From Trichomonas vaginalis G3 (taxonomy: Eukaryota > Parabasalia > Trichomonadida > Trichomonadidae): DNA of 64,000 nucleotides. Made by a program: the position numbers and the translations under genes. The stretch lies in NCBI RefSeq assembly GCF_026262505.1, contig NC_067207.1:12678082-12742081 (forward strand). The letters run 5' to 3'. Positions 41,734-52,900 of the stretch are shown in pieces (positions within the stretch are counted from its first letter, which is position 1; each line of letters opens with the position of its first letter). The notes beneath the pieces are model-generated. The model was not told the origin of the DNA and made no database searches. It saw only the letters and a program-made list of their open reading frames with translations.

Positions 41734-42456
41734 ATGTCTAAAATGCACGTCTTGATCTTAGTTGCTCATCCAGATCCAACTCACAAAGCAACTGCCTTCC
41801 GCTTCGCAGATTCTGCCAAAGCTGCTCTTGAAGAAGCTGGTCATGAAGTTAGATATGTTAACTTAATGGAAGCTGGATTTGATGTCGTTGCCTCTATGAA
41901 TGATTTCAAGAGAGTCGAAATGGATCCATTTGAGTATCCTGCAAACCAGGCCATTCCTGACAATCTCATTGATACAATCAAAGTTCAACAGGAGAATCTC
42001 AAGTGGTCAACACATGTTCTCATCTTTGCTCCACTTTGGTTTGGCCGTCTTCCAGCATGCTTTTACTCTTTCTCAGAGCGTGTATTTTCATTTGGATTCG
42101 CCTACGATGGTGAGAGTCCTCTTCATCAAAATGTCTTGAAGGGCCGCAAAGTTGCCATCATTGTTTCAGCAGGAGTTGCCCCAATGTTCTTCGATCCAAA
42201 GAAAGGTAACGGTCTTGATGCTTACTTATGGTCTGCTATGTATGGCTTCAACTATGCAGGCTTCACAATCCTTCGTTCTCTTGGAATTTATGGTGCAAAT
42301 TCTCCAAGGAGGAAAGCAATGCAACCAGAACTTCAGAAGAAGATCAATGAAAAACTTCTCAAACTTGATCAATGGAAGACAGTTGATGGTGAAAGAATCT
42401 ATTCCAATTTCATTAATCTTGAACAGGTCTTCCCTGAAAACATTCTTAAAGAATGA
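41734..42456 (+). CDS. NQO-type flavodoxin-fold NAD(P)H dehydrogenase (quinone)
   Basis: This 240-residue protein starts at ATG 41734; the preceding GTG is rejected, and a TTCATTTC initiator-like site is about 15 nt upstream. HVLILVAHPDPTHKATAF is the FMN/FAD phosphate-binding start of the NQO1/flavodoxin_2 family. HVLIFAPLWFGRLPACFYSF is the characteristic P-L-W-F-G-x-x-P flavin loop. FAYDGESP and KGRKVAIIVSAG follow in the family order. These enzymes transfer two electrons from NAD(P)H to quinones or similar acceptors. It is related in fold, but not closely in sequence, to the MdaB pair at 16-17.5 kb. Presumed cytosolic. Confidence 0.85.
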   Translation: MSKMHVLILVAHPDPTHKATAFRFADSAKAALEEAGHEVRYVNLMEAGFDVVASMNDFKRVEMDPFEYPANQAIPDNLIDTIKVQQENLKWSTHVLIFAPLWFGRLPACFYSFSERVFSFGFAYDGESPLHQNVLKGRKVAIIVSAGVAPMFFDPKKGNGLDAYLWSAMYGFNYAGFTILRSLGIYGANSPRRKAMQPELQKKINEKLLKLDQWKTVDGERIYSNFINLEQVFPENILKE

Positions 42457-43330
42457 AACTCAATTTTTAATGATACCTCAAAATATCTTAACCCAACATA
42501 AAAAATAAGCATTCTTATGCCTAAATTTAATCTTTTTCATTTGAGCTAGAAATGATTACTAAGATGTGTTTAATAGCATTTGAATATAATAATGTATCAA
42601 TCAATTCAATGTAAGTTGATTTCAGGCAAATTTTGATAACATGATGGCTATTTTACAAATTCATTTTAAATTTCAATATAATATGGTGGATACTAGTTAT
42701 TTCACTTTTAACCGATTAATGAATATATGTCATTGAGGTATAGAAAACAAATAAAATAAATTTGCAATCAAAATATACAAATTTTTAAAAACATATAAAT
42801 CATTTGTGTTTTTGAGATTCAAATAATTACCTGCCTTATTTTTCGCAGCTTTTTTATTGTTTGGTTACTATAATACACTGAGAATCGGGATTCATTGTTT
42901 ATGCTTTTCCAAACAAATGACGATTAAAACTTCAGAGAGTTTGAATGAACTCATATCATATAATCAACAAATATTTATTTTGCCGACGGCGGTTACACTT
43001 GTCCGAAATTATATTATATCAAATTTGATTTTTTGGCCTAAATAGTTGTTGTGAGTTTATGTCTTCACACTAGAGATCACCGAACTTTATTCAACTCAAT
43101 TGAACAAAAAGTAATACGATTGTTTGTGTTCGAATCTAATCATCTGGATGAAAATTGTATTGTTTTCGACTTTTCTATTGCTATTGTGTCATTTCATATC
43201 TACGAACTTAATTAAAATTCATAAATTATATCCGAAATTATTTCCGAAAACTTTGTGATAATTGATCTACACATGTCTAGCATAATATTTGTTTCTTCTA
43301 AAATGTAAATGACCTTTTCATAAATTATTA
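42457..43330. other. Intergenic, nothing recognised
   Basis: This is AT-rich. A 62-codon frame near 42857 is not supported. TTTTCATAAATT at about 43316 is the probable initiator region of the next gene. Confidence 0.4.
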
Positions 43331-45643
43331 ATGTCCGAACAAGACATTCATCCAACTAAATATAGCGAACTGCGAAGTATCTTTGAACACTACATTGATT
43401 CATATATTGCTTTATATCAGCTGAAAACGGACAAAGAAGAAGAATTAAACGAAATTTACAAAATGATCAAAACAGAATTGATTGATTCAAAGATATACCC
43501 ACCAAAAAAGATTGTGGAAGATGTTTTAGATATCATTCTGTATAATAATCGCTATACAAAGTCATATTTATCACTTGCAAAACTCATATCTGATGATTAT
43601 CATGTAGAAGAGGTCAAGTATGTTGAACTTATTTCAAACTTCCTGTTTTATAAAGAATATGGAAATAAATTAGACAAATCCGGTGATTTTTTTGAATTTA
43701 ACTTTGAAAATCTGGATATTCATAAAGAATATACAATTTACAGAGCAATTATGTATAATGACTTAGAAATGTTCATCGCATTCACGGAAGTAGAAGGATT
43801 TGATAAAGATCAAATACTTGAAAGTGGTTTATATCCATATTCTGAAGTAGGATATTCATTACTTGAATTATGTTGTTACCACGGAGCAGTTGATTGTTTC
43901 AAGTTTTTAAGAACGAAATTTCAATCAGAAATAACTAAAACATGTTTACAACTCTCATTTTTAGGAGGAAATGCAGAGATTATGAGTGAATGTTTGAAAT
44001 ATCAAGAACCAGATGAACAATGCATGGAATATGCAATTATTTCACACAACATTGATTTTGTTACGTTCTTGATGAATGAATACGATATAGAGATCATTTT
44101 AGATCATTGTACACAGTACAATAATCTTGAATCATTTTTAGTTTATTTCGATCAAACTAATGATGTTAATAATTGCTTTATTAGATCGATAATCTTTAAT
44201 ATTCCATCTCTTTGCGAATATTTCCTATCAAATGGTGCAGATATCAATCAAAAAGATTATGCTGGAGAAACCGCTCTTCATAATGCAGCATATTATAATA
44301 GCAATGAAATAGCTGAAGTTCTTATTTCACATGGTATAAATATCAATGAAAAAACTCAATATGGAAAAACCGCACTTCATATTGCAGCAAGTGAAAATAG
44401 TAAAGAAACAGCTGAAGTTCTTATTTCACATGGTATAAATATCAATGAAAAAGATAATGATGGAGAAACTGCTCTTCGTATTGCAGCAAGTGAAAATAAT
44501 AAAGAAACAGCTGAAGCTATTTTATCACTAGGCATAAATATCAATGAAAAAGATGAAAGAGGAAAAACCACTCTTCATATTGCAGCAGAAAATAGTAATG
44601 GTAAAGAAACAGCCGAACTTCTTATTTCACATGGTATAAACATCAATGAAAAAGATAATGTTGGGAAAACCGCTCTTCATTATGCAGCATATTATAATCG
44701 TAAAGAAACAGCTGAAGTTCTTATTTCACATGGTATAAATATCAATGAAAAAACTAATGATGGAGAAACTGCTCTTCATATTGCAACATCTTATAATAAT
44801 AGAGAAACAGCCGAAATTCTTATTTCACATGGTATAAATATCAATGAAAAAGATAATGTTGGGAAAACCGCTCTTCATTATGCAACATATTATAATAATA
44901 GAGAAACAGTCGAACTTCTTATTTCACATGGTATAAACATCAATGAAAAAGATAATGTTGGGAAAACCGCTCTTCATTATGCAGCATATTATAATCGTAA
45001 AGAAACAGCCGAAATTCTTATTTCACATGGTATAAACATCAATGAAAAAGATAATGATGGAAAAACCGCTCTTCATTATGCAACATATTATAATAATAGA
45101 GAAACAGCCGAAATTCTTATTTCACATGGTATAAACATCAATGAAAAAGATAATGTTGGGAAAACCGCTCTTCATTATGCAGCAACTGGAAATAGTAAAG
45201 AAACAGCTGAAGTTCTTATTTCACATGGTATAAATATCAATGAAAAAACTAATGATGGAGAAACTGCTCTTCATATTGCAACATCTTATAATAATAGAGA
45301 AACAGCCGAAATTCTTATTTCACATGGTATAAATATCAATGAAAAAACTAACAATGGGAAAACCGCTCTTCATTGTGCAGCATATTATAATCGTAAAGAA
45401 ACAGCCGAACTTCTTATTTCATATGGTATAAGCATCAATGAAAAAGATAATGATGGAAAAACCGCTCTTCATATTGCAGCAGATCATAATGGAAAAGAAA
45501 TAGCCGAACTTCTTATTTCATATGGTATAAGCATCAATGAAAAAGATAATGATGGAAAAACCGCTCTTCATATTGCAGCAGATCAAAATAGTAAAGAAAC
45601 AGCCGAACTTCTTATTTCACATGGTATAAATATCAATGAATAA
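43331..45643 (+). CDS. DUF3447-type ankyrin-repeat protein
   Basis: This 770-residue protein starts at ATG 43331. Residues 1 to about 290 are the DUF3447-like domain (HPTKYSELRSIFEHYIDSY, LLELCCYHGAVDCFKFL, GGNAEIMSECLKYQ, DFVTFLMNEYDI). About 15 ankyrin repeats of 33 residues follow, with consensus GKTALHYAA..N.KETAELLISHGININEKDN. The DNA repeats are 99 bp and several copies are nearly identical, so unequal recombination is likely. The stop at 45641 falls inside a repeat: the next bases still read as a decayed repeat (TCTCTTCATATT), so the protein was once longer. Its paralogue at 643-2270 is frameshifted. Probably a protein-interaction scaffold; no established function. Confidence 0.9.
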   Translation: MSEQDIHPTKYSELRSIFEHYIDSYIALYQLKTDKEEELNEIYKMIKTELIDSKIYPPKKIVEDVLDIILYNNRYTKSYLSLAKLISDDYHVEEVKYVELISNFLFYKEYGNKLDKSGDFFEFNFENLDIHKEYTIYRAIMYNDLEMFIAFTEVEGFDKDQILESGLYPYSEVGYSLLELCCYHGAVDCFKFLRTKFQSEITKTCLQLSFLGGNAEIMSECLKYQEPDEQCMEYAIISHNIDFVTFLMNEYDIEIILDHCTQYNNLESFLVYFDQTNDVNNCFIRSIIFNIPSLCEYFLSNGADINQKDYAGETALHNAAYYNSNEIAEVLISHGININEKTQYGKTALHIAASENSKETAEVLISHGININEKDNDGETALRIAASENNKETAEAILSLGININEKDERGKTTLHIAAENSNGKETAELLISHGININEKDNVGKTALHYAAYYNRKETAEVLISHGININEKTNDGETALHIATSYNNRETAEILISHGININEKDNVGKTALHYATYYNNRETVELLISHGININEKDNVGKTALHYAAYYNRKETAEILISHGININEKDNDGKTALHYATYYNNRETAEILISHGININEKDNVGKTALHYAATGNSKETAEVLISHGININEKTNDGETALHIATSYNNRETAEILISHGININEKTNNGKTALHCAAYYNRKETAELLISYGISINEKDNDGKTALHIAADHNGKEIAELLISYGISINEKDNDGKTALHIAADQNSKETAELLISHGININE

Positions 45644-46398
45644 GAAAATTATGAAAACCTCTCTTCATATTATATTACTTTATAATAGTAAATATATAGT
45701 GAACAGGATATTGTCATCAAAATAGTAAAGAAAAATTATGGGTTATGAAAAAATGAATATTGGAATAGTAATCTCTGTTAAATTGCAGATATTGTTGTTA
45801 TAAATTTTTTAATAATCCCAATTTTGGCCTTCCTCTCAATTTTTTCTATCAACTTCACTTTGACACGTAAAGATTATGTGTTAAAAATTTATTTACTGTA
45901 TTAGATGTTAAAATATGCATAGATATAGATCATAGATTATGTGTGCAAAATTATAAAAAATTCTATCGAATATTCATAATTTTTTTCACTCATTTGGCCT
46001 AATGAAAAAAAGGAGAAAAAATAAAAAAAAAGCAATGAGAAAAATGGTCATCGATGAAGACATCACTTTGAGGTATTTTTAAATACTGTATCTTATAGGG
46101 AGGAAATATGTAATGGGCATTTGGACTGAGACCTAGTATTCGCCAAGATCTGCGACACCAAATTTGAAAATTTTTAACAACAGCTTCAAATTCTAAAACG
46201 ATATTATGGGAGACTTGTCAAATTGTTATTAGTAAACTCCTCAATTTGTTGGATTCTAGAGATATTGAATCGAAATAAAAATAAATTTGTCTAGAATATG
46301 TCTCTTCTCAGAGTTTATTAGGGATATTTTTGTACAAATATAAAATATAACTTTATTGTAAAAATAAAAATAATAAAATACAAGAAATTATAAGCCAC
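45644..46398. other. Decayed ankyrin tail plus intergenic spacer
   Basis: The first 90 bp or so continue the ankyrin repeat beyond the stop codon in recognisable but mutated form. The rest is AT-rich spacer with no feature seen. Confidence 0.5.
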
Positions 46399-47334
46399 TT
46401 ACTCTTGTTTTGCTTCTTTGTTATCTCCTTTATCTTTTTCTGAGCTGTGCAAATCTCCTGGCTTTCCACAATATAAATCCAAGTGTTTAATGTTAAGAAT
46501 GCGAAGGCTGGTGCCATCATCTCTTGTTCTGTTATTATCAAGCTTAACAAACTCCAATGGAAGGAATTCTGGATTGACTTCGCTTCTAATACCGTCTAAT
46601 GCGTAAATAGGAGATTCAAGAAGGGCCGTAGGACGTCTGACCATCTCATTCGAAAGGAGTTGAGTAAGCTGGCTATCGAATTCGACGCTTTGTTGAGATT
46701 TGTTGTCCTGAGATTTGCCCATCTCTTCGATCTCTTTCTGTAAGTTGTTTTGGTCTCTTGATCTGCGGGCTTCTGCATCTGTGTTGTCTGGAGCTGATTC
46801 AGGAAGAGGTGTTGCTGTATATTGATAAGTGTAAGTATTTGGAAAATTCGGGTAAAAAGCAGGGATATGGGATTGCTTGCCTTGGCTTTGCTTCATTTCT
46901 GGAGGGTTGTAAATTCTGAAAGGCATTGGCTTCTCCCAAAGTTTTGGTTCCGAATTCATTGGTCTCTGTTCTTGAGGTTTTAGTTGCTGTTCATAGAATG
47001 GATTTATATTCTTTTCGAATGCTGGATAATTGTCAACAAAGAATTCGAATGGAGTGATGAGTTTATCTGCTTGAGATAAGAAAACTGTTAAGGTACTGAC
47101 GGATTCTCTATTAGGAAGATTGTTAAGAGCAAAGAATAGATCGTAACCATTTGTATCGATACGACCGCAATGGTTTGTTACCCTTGTTGAATTTGTACAA
47201 ACTTCTCTGATGTTTGCTATAACTGCTTCAACTAGAATGTCTAACGCAGTCTCAGAAATAGTAGAAAAGCCACATTTTTGGGCAGTTTGCGCAATAATAA
47301 TTTTGAGGATTTGCTCTGTGAATTCGTCAGACAT
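46399..47334 (-). CDS. TAF8-like TFIID subunit (histone-fold plus TAF8 motif)
   Basis: This 311-residue protein starts at ATG 47334. Residues about 1-80 form a histone-fold/bromo-associated domain (ILKIIIAQTAQKCGFSTI, ALDILVEAVIANI, GYDLFFALNNL). Residues 156-170 read HIPAFYPNFPNTYTY, matching the TAF8 C-terminal signature IPxFLPxFPxxHTY. A low-complexity, Gln/Glu-rich stretch and a short acidic/basic C-terminus follow. In other eukaryotes TAF8 pairs with TAF10 and links lobes of TFIID at RNA polymerase II promoters. Trichomonad TFIID is poorly described, so the TAF8 call rests on these two signatures together. Confidence 0.65.
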   Translation of the reverse strand: MSDEFTEQILKIIIAQTAQKCGFSTISETALDILVEAVIANIREVCTNSTRVTNHCGRIDTNGYDLFFALNNLPNRESVSTLTVFLSQADKLITPFEFFVDNYPAFEKNINPFYEQQLKPQEQRPMNSEPKLWEKPMPFRIYNPPEMKQSQGKQSHIPAFYPNFPNTYTYQYTATPLPESAPDNTDAEARRSRDQNNLQKEIEEMGKSQDNKSQQSVEFDSQLTQLLSNEMVRRPTALLESPIYALDGIRSEVNPEFLPLEFVKLDNNRTRDDGTSLRILNIKHLDLYCGKPGDLHSSEKDKGDNKEAKQE

Positions 47335-47761
47335 TTCTAGTTTACAATAATCGTTAAATTTAGAATAATCTTCATAAAAATCCTTATTTTTGTGAAAATA
47401 TTATTATCTTAATGATTTCTAACAAATGTGAATTCCAAAATTTTTTCAAAATCCATATTTTGAATTTAAAAATTGTTGAAATTTTTTTCATTTTTCAAAA
47501 AATAAAAAAAATTTAGAATAAAATGTATTAAATTCACGAATTCTACATCGATAACCTCATTATATTTTTCATATATTTTTATATTCTTTTCTTAATTATG
47601 TTATTTTAACAAGAATTTCAAAAATTTGTATCCAAAATAAGGAATTTGTTTGATTATTGTCAATAAAAACATAATGAATCAATTCAGGAAAAGTATAAAC
47701 AATTATTTATTAGCAAAATAATATTGTATGTAAAGAAATGAGAAAAATAATAAAAGAATTA

Positions 47762-49072
47762 TCAGTTAACAACTTGTTCGAGTTCAATAAGTCTTCTAAC
47801 CAACATTACAGCCATGTGATCCGTCTCTTCAGCCTCTGCAACGGCGTCTCCCTCCTTTTCCTGACTAATTTCGTCGTAAACCTTGCGGAAGAGTTCGAAT
47901 CCTAAGTCGTTCTCAATTTTCTGGCGAAGTTCCTCGATGCAGTAAGTCAATGATTGGTTTGCTGGATTTTCATCGAATTTTTCTCTTGATCCGTCCAAGA
48001 ATTTCCATGTATCGCACTCCTCAGGTGATTCCAGTGCTTGTCTGATAGCGTTGGCCGCTTCTGCAATTTCGTTGTGGTCATCTTCATCAATAAAATCATC
48101 TTCGAACTCATTATCGAAATTAGCGTGGCATGGCTTAGTAGGTGAGAGTTCTGACTCATCTATGAAGTCATCTTCGTATTCTGGCTTCTTTGGTTCAGGT
48201 TTCTTGGTTAATTGGCAGAAATTAGCTGGAAGGAAGCGTTTCTGCTTTGTAGTAATGATTGTTTCGCGTTGTGTAGCTAAATCGCCCATAGCGGATTTGA
48301 CGAAAGGAAGTTTGAGGATTTGAGCTGTTGATGGACGCTCCATTGGGTTTTTAGAGAGCATACCATCAACTAAACGACGGATTTCTTGAGGGTATGATGA
48401 AGGAATAGGCTTGTAATGGCCTTTCATGAGGTTATTAAACAATTGTGCTGTATTATTGCCTTCGAAAGGTTTTCTAAGGGTACACATTTCATACAAGAGA
48501 ACACCGAGTGAATATATATCTGCTTTTTCGTTGTAAGGGTCTCCGCGCCAGAGTTCTGGAGCTAAATAGTAAGGAGTACCAATCATAGTGTGAGCAAGCT
48601 CAAATGAGTTAGCGAGGGACTTAGCTACACCGAAATCACCAAGTTTGACGACATCGTTCTTTGTAAGGAAAATATTTTGCGGCTTAAGATCGCGATGAAG
48701 GACGAGTTGACCGTGAATGTATTGCAATGCCATAGTAATTTGTACAAAGATATCAAGAACAGTTTGGACTGGTAAGAGCTGTCCGTTCTGCCTTAAAAGT
48801 TTATCATTTAAATCTCCTCCGTCTACGTATTCCATAGCGATGTATAAATGATTTCCAGTTGTCCAGGATCCCTTGTATGCAACAATATTTGGATGTTTCA
48901 GTTTAGAAAGAAGATCTACTTCAGCAAGAGCTTTTTCTTTTTCTTCATCGGTCATTTTAGAGAGTTTAACTTTCTTCAAAGCAACTTTTTCGTTTGTTTC
49001 CTTGTCTATAGCTAGGTATACCTTTCCATATGCACCTTCTCCAAGCTCATGCTGCAAAGTATATCTCTCCAT
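47762..49072 (-). CDS. Nek-family serine/threonine kinase
   Basis: This 436-residue protein uses ATG 49072 (MERYTLQHELGEGAYGKV); the TTG eight codons upstream is rejected. Gly loop GEGAYGKV, VALKKV (catalytic Lys), LHRDLKPQNIFLT and KLGDFGVAKSL are all present. GTPYYLAPELWRGDPYNEKADIYSLG and CTLRKPFEG are typical of NIMA-related kinases. The C-terminal region contains two acidic repeats with the shared core DDFIDE and a final helical segment (ENDLGFELFRKVYDEIS). Neks control flagella, basal bodies and mitosis; the family is greatly expanded in flagellated protists. It is divergently oriented to the DOCK gene 895 bp away. Confidence 0.9.
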   Translation of the reverse strand: MERYTLQHELGEGAYGKVYLAIDKETNEKVALKKVKLSKMTDEEKEKALAEVDLLSKLKHPNIVAYKGSWTTGNHLYIAMEYVDGGDLNDKLLRQNGQLLPVQTVLDIFVQITMALQYIHGQLVLHRDLKPQNIFLTKNDVVKLGDFGVAKSLANSFELAHTMIGTPYYLAPELWRGDPYNEKADIYSLGVLLYEMCTLRKPFEGNNTAQLFNNLMKGHYKPIPSSYPQEIRRLVDGMLSKNPMERPSTAQILKLPFVKSAMGDLATQRETIITTKQKRFLPANFCQLTKKPEPKKPEYEDDFIDESELSPTKPCHANFDNEFEDDFIDEDDHNEIAEAANAIRQALESPEECDTWKFLDGSREKFDENPANQSLTYCIEELRQKIENDLGFELFRKVYDEISQEKEGDAVAEAEETDHMAVMLVRRLIELEQVVN

Positions 49073-49966
49073 TTTGTTCCAAACAGAGTTTTTCAAATCG
49101 TTATTTTTTTTTTGAAACGATTTTGAAAAAAAATATCGAACTCATAGAAGAAAGACTTTAATAATGCAAATAATTTAAAAATATTTATAATCTTATCAAT
49201 TGTACATTTTCCATGCATAAGTGGTTGCATGCAAAAATTCATCATTCCTGCATAGATTATCACTTTCTGCCAATGTGACAATTTCAGTTTTTGTTCACTC
49301 TATCATTTCCACATTATTAAACTACAAAATTTCTCTTTCTTGATTCATTTTCTTCCAAATTGTCATTGATTTCCATGGAAAATGTACATTTTCACAAAGA
49401 AAAACGTAATATCTATACTTTAGAAAACAATAAAATGCTATCATTTTTGCTTATAATTCGAGATAAATTTATTGTCAACAATGATATTGATTGATGGAAT
49501 CTCTGATTGTACACTTAAGCCACTAATATACTAAATATGCCTATTCACATAGTCACCATGTCTCATAACACATTTTTGTTTCAAAAATTGGGAAATCGCT
49601 GAATAACAGATATTTTCAAAACAATATCCCATGGATAATTATTCTTTTACTACTGTGAATATCGATTTTTGTTGTATTTTCGTTCAAGTGAATTTGATGG
49701 ATATTTGAAAAAGTTGTCAAACATTGCTAATTCAATGTCACCTTTCCATGATAAAAATGTAATAATTGTAAAATATTAACAAGCATGAGTAAATAATAAG
49801 ATAAAACCTTTACAGGAAAAAAGTGTAGTGAACTTCACAAAATACAACAAATGAAGATAAACATGTTATATTTGATCCTGTGCACATATTTAAGTGAAAA
49901 AATATACCCTATGATTAATTATTAAATCACTTTTTCAATTCAAAATAGACGTTTTGACAAAATATC
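49073..49966. promoter_or_regulatory. Divergent intergenic region between Nek and DOCK genes
   Basis: This 0.9-kb AT-rich region serves as upstream sequence for both genes. On the DOCK side, TCACT (49927-49931) is initiator-like and TAGACGTTTT (49946-49955) resembles the T. vaginalis M5 core promoter motif, remembered as CCTTTTAGACGTTT. Both lie within 40 nt of the ATG at 49967. The Nek side shows no clear initiator. Confidence 0.45.
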
Positions 49967-52900
49967 ATGTCAACCTGGGAACCAGAATCCGGGTTGGCTA
50001 TTGCCAAATTTCCATTTCTTGCTAATGGACAGAAGCAAATTCCAATGCTTGCTGGCGATCAGTTTGAAATTTACCACAAATCAAAAGATTGGTACCATGG
50101 AAAGAATATATTTTCTGGTTTAGAAGGTATCTTTCCAAAATCCCATGTTGCGTTTTATCCTGGCCCCGGACAGCATCATAATATACTACTTTCGAAGCCA
50201 GAAGACTTACTTTTAAGGGAAGCTTCGATAGCATTCAGTAAAATCATCGAAGAAATCCAAGCCAAGCACAATTCAATTTCAGATGATGAGCGTCTTAAGC
50301 AATTTAATGTTATTTTCGATATGATTTCGAATATAGACTTTATGAAATCGAACCCGGACAAGGCCGAAACCTTCTTAGAGCACCATAGAAATGTAGCTTC
50401 TTGCATTGATGAAATCTACAAGATCCTCAACGTTAGCCTCAACTTGAGATCTTTCACGGCTTCTCCAACTACTATGACAACATGGGGCCGTGAAATGTTC
50501 GTCCAAGGACAAGAGGCGACCGTTAGGTACTCGTACCCTTCGTATACTCTTGTTCGATTGAGTATTGAAATCAAAAACTTGAAGAAACTGACAAGTTTCA
50601 GATTTGCAGTTTGCCAATCGAAAAACAGTCCGTTTACATCATCACCAATCTCATTCAAATTTGATCCAGCTGATTTTACAAAGGGAAATCCAAAAGTTGA
50701 ATTACTCATCGATCAGTTAGATCTTTCTACGGTCAAAGATCAGATGTATTTAGCTATATATTCATATGATATCATCCCTATGAAGAGCGGCCACGACGAT
50801 TGCAGAGAATGCAATTCTTGTGCGTTAGTTGAACTTCCAGTCTGCAGATCTCGTACAATCATCCAGAAATCACAGGAAAAACCAATCGTAAGAGAAGCAG
50901 TCTCCAGAATAGCTTCTGATGACAAGATTCAGAACCTTCATTTCGATCTCATCAAAGAGCAGGTCAAGACCGTTGGCATGTTAAGCTACGAGGTCAAATT
51001 CTCAGCTTACCAAGGAACTTACGATACATTGGTTGAAAAATTCCCTTCATTGGCCCATTGTACGAGAATCGACCCATTCTTCCTCCCGCAGACCGTTCTT
51101 CCGACTCAGAAGCGTTCAATTCTTTACTTTACAATCAAAGAAATCGAACAAAAGTCAAAATTCAAGCGAACAAGAATCGTAATTCGTCTTCTCGATAACC
51201 GCAATCAGTGCTTCATTCCTTGCATAGAAAATATCGAGTCCCACCAATTCGACCAAATTGCTTGGATTTCGGCTTCATTTAAGGGTATTCAGAATTTGAG
51301 GTCCTGCGAGACATTTGGTATCGATCTTTCTAAGACAAATACAGCCCTCGAAGACCTCTACCTCGCAATCGAGCTCCAACGCGCTGATGGATCAGTTAAA
51401 CCGTCAGGATATACAGTTATTAAACTTGCCGGCCCGAACGGATGCCTTCCACAGAACTATTCGACAATAACATCGAAGCTCTACCACTTCTCAGTCAGAG
51501 ATGAGTTTCCGAAAATTTCTGATTTCAATATCAACCCAGAGAAGCCAAGAGGCAAAGAAAAGGCACCGCAGTCAATCGGCCACATCATCTACACCCTCTC
51601 CTTCGCTTCAACAAACTTAACGAACGACGAAACCCTCTATAATCTCGTAGACTACAATGGAAACAACAATAACCTTAACATAACGCTCAGCAACTGGCAG
51701 AACATCCAACTCTCCGAGTGGTCGAAGTTCGTCAGAGAGCTTCTCAAGAATTTCTGCTTTATCATCGCAAACAACTCAGCATTATCGAGCCAGGCATTCC
51801 AATGCTTACGTACGATCTTTACTTTGATATCTGTGACACCTTCTTACGGTGCACATATCAAATTATTGGATGAATTCGTCGAAGGAGACTTCCCACGCAT
51901 AATCAAGGAGAACAACAGCCTCGGAGAATTCTGGCTAATTATTGGCCAGATAAACGAAGAGTTTACAAAGCAAGATACAAATACTATGGAATATAGAAAC
52001 TTAATCAAGGTTTCTCCATACATTTTGAGGCTCGTCGCAACATCCTTCAAAGCTTCAGTCATCGATCTCAAGATGAACAAGATGATTGACAGATATAAAG
52101 AAAATATCACCCCAATTTTCCAGAAATTATCCGAAATCGTAAGCGAATACAACCCAGACGATCCACCGCAGATCAAATCCCTCGTTTTCGCTAAACAACA
52201 GCTCATTTTGAGGTACTTTGCCCAAATTATTGCAGCAATCCACTGCAGTTTCGTAGGAGAAGACGTAAAATGCATCACAGACTACGTAGTTAATTTCATT
52301 AAGGCAATCAGATACCATCCAGAGGACAGAAAGCAAGTTCCAATCGACAAATCAAAGCTCCGTGTTATGCTTGCACTTTCTACAACCGAATGCTGGCTCA
52401 ACAAGACCGAGAGAGACATCCTGAAGCCTCTCTTCGCCGAGGAGCTCAACAGGGCCGCTAAACTTCCTCATTGCATTGAATTGGTCGTCGTAGTTCTTGC
52501 GTCACTTTTCTTTTCGGTTCGCGATGATTTTATCGTTCAATTTATTCCACTATTAAGGGACGTTTTCTTCCATCCTATTCCTGAGAACTTGACTCACAGG
52601 ACACCTCTGATCAGACTGATCCTTACTGTTGCCTTCACAAATCCGAAAGTATTCGTAGAAGAACACAATGACTTGATTATCGAAGTTATGAAGTCCAAAG
52701 AGATTGGTCCACAGGAGAGATTGTTCCCATTCGCCCACTACTTGAGAGAGAACGCCAAAGTTCTCAAGAAGAAGATGGCTGACGACAAATTCAAACTCAA
52801 AGTTGACTTATTATCATCATACTTAGATTTATCCATCGAAGCACATAACTGCTCATCCAACGGTCAACTCCATGAAATGATTTATCCAAATGTTTCCGAT

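Noticed and set aside
42857-43045. 62-codon plus-strand frame
   Set aside because: No motif, AT-rich composition, and the real initiator and ATG of the next gene lie downstream.
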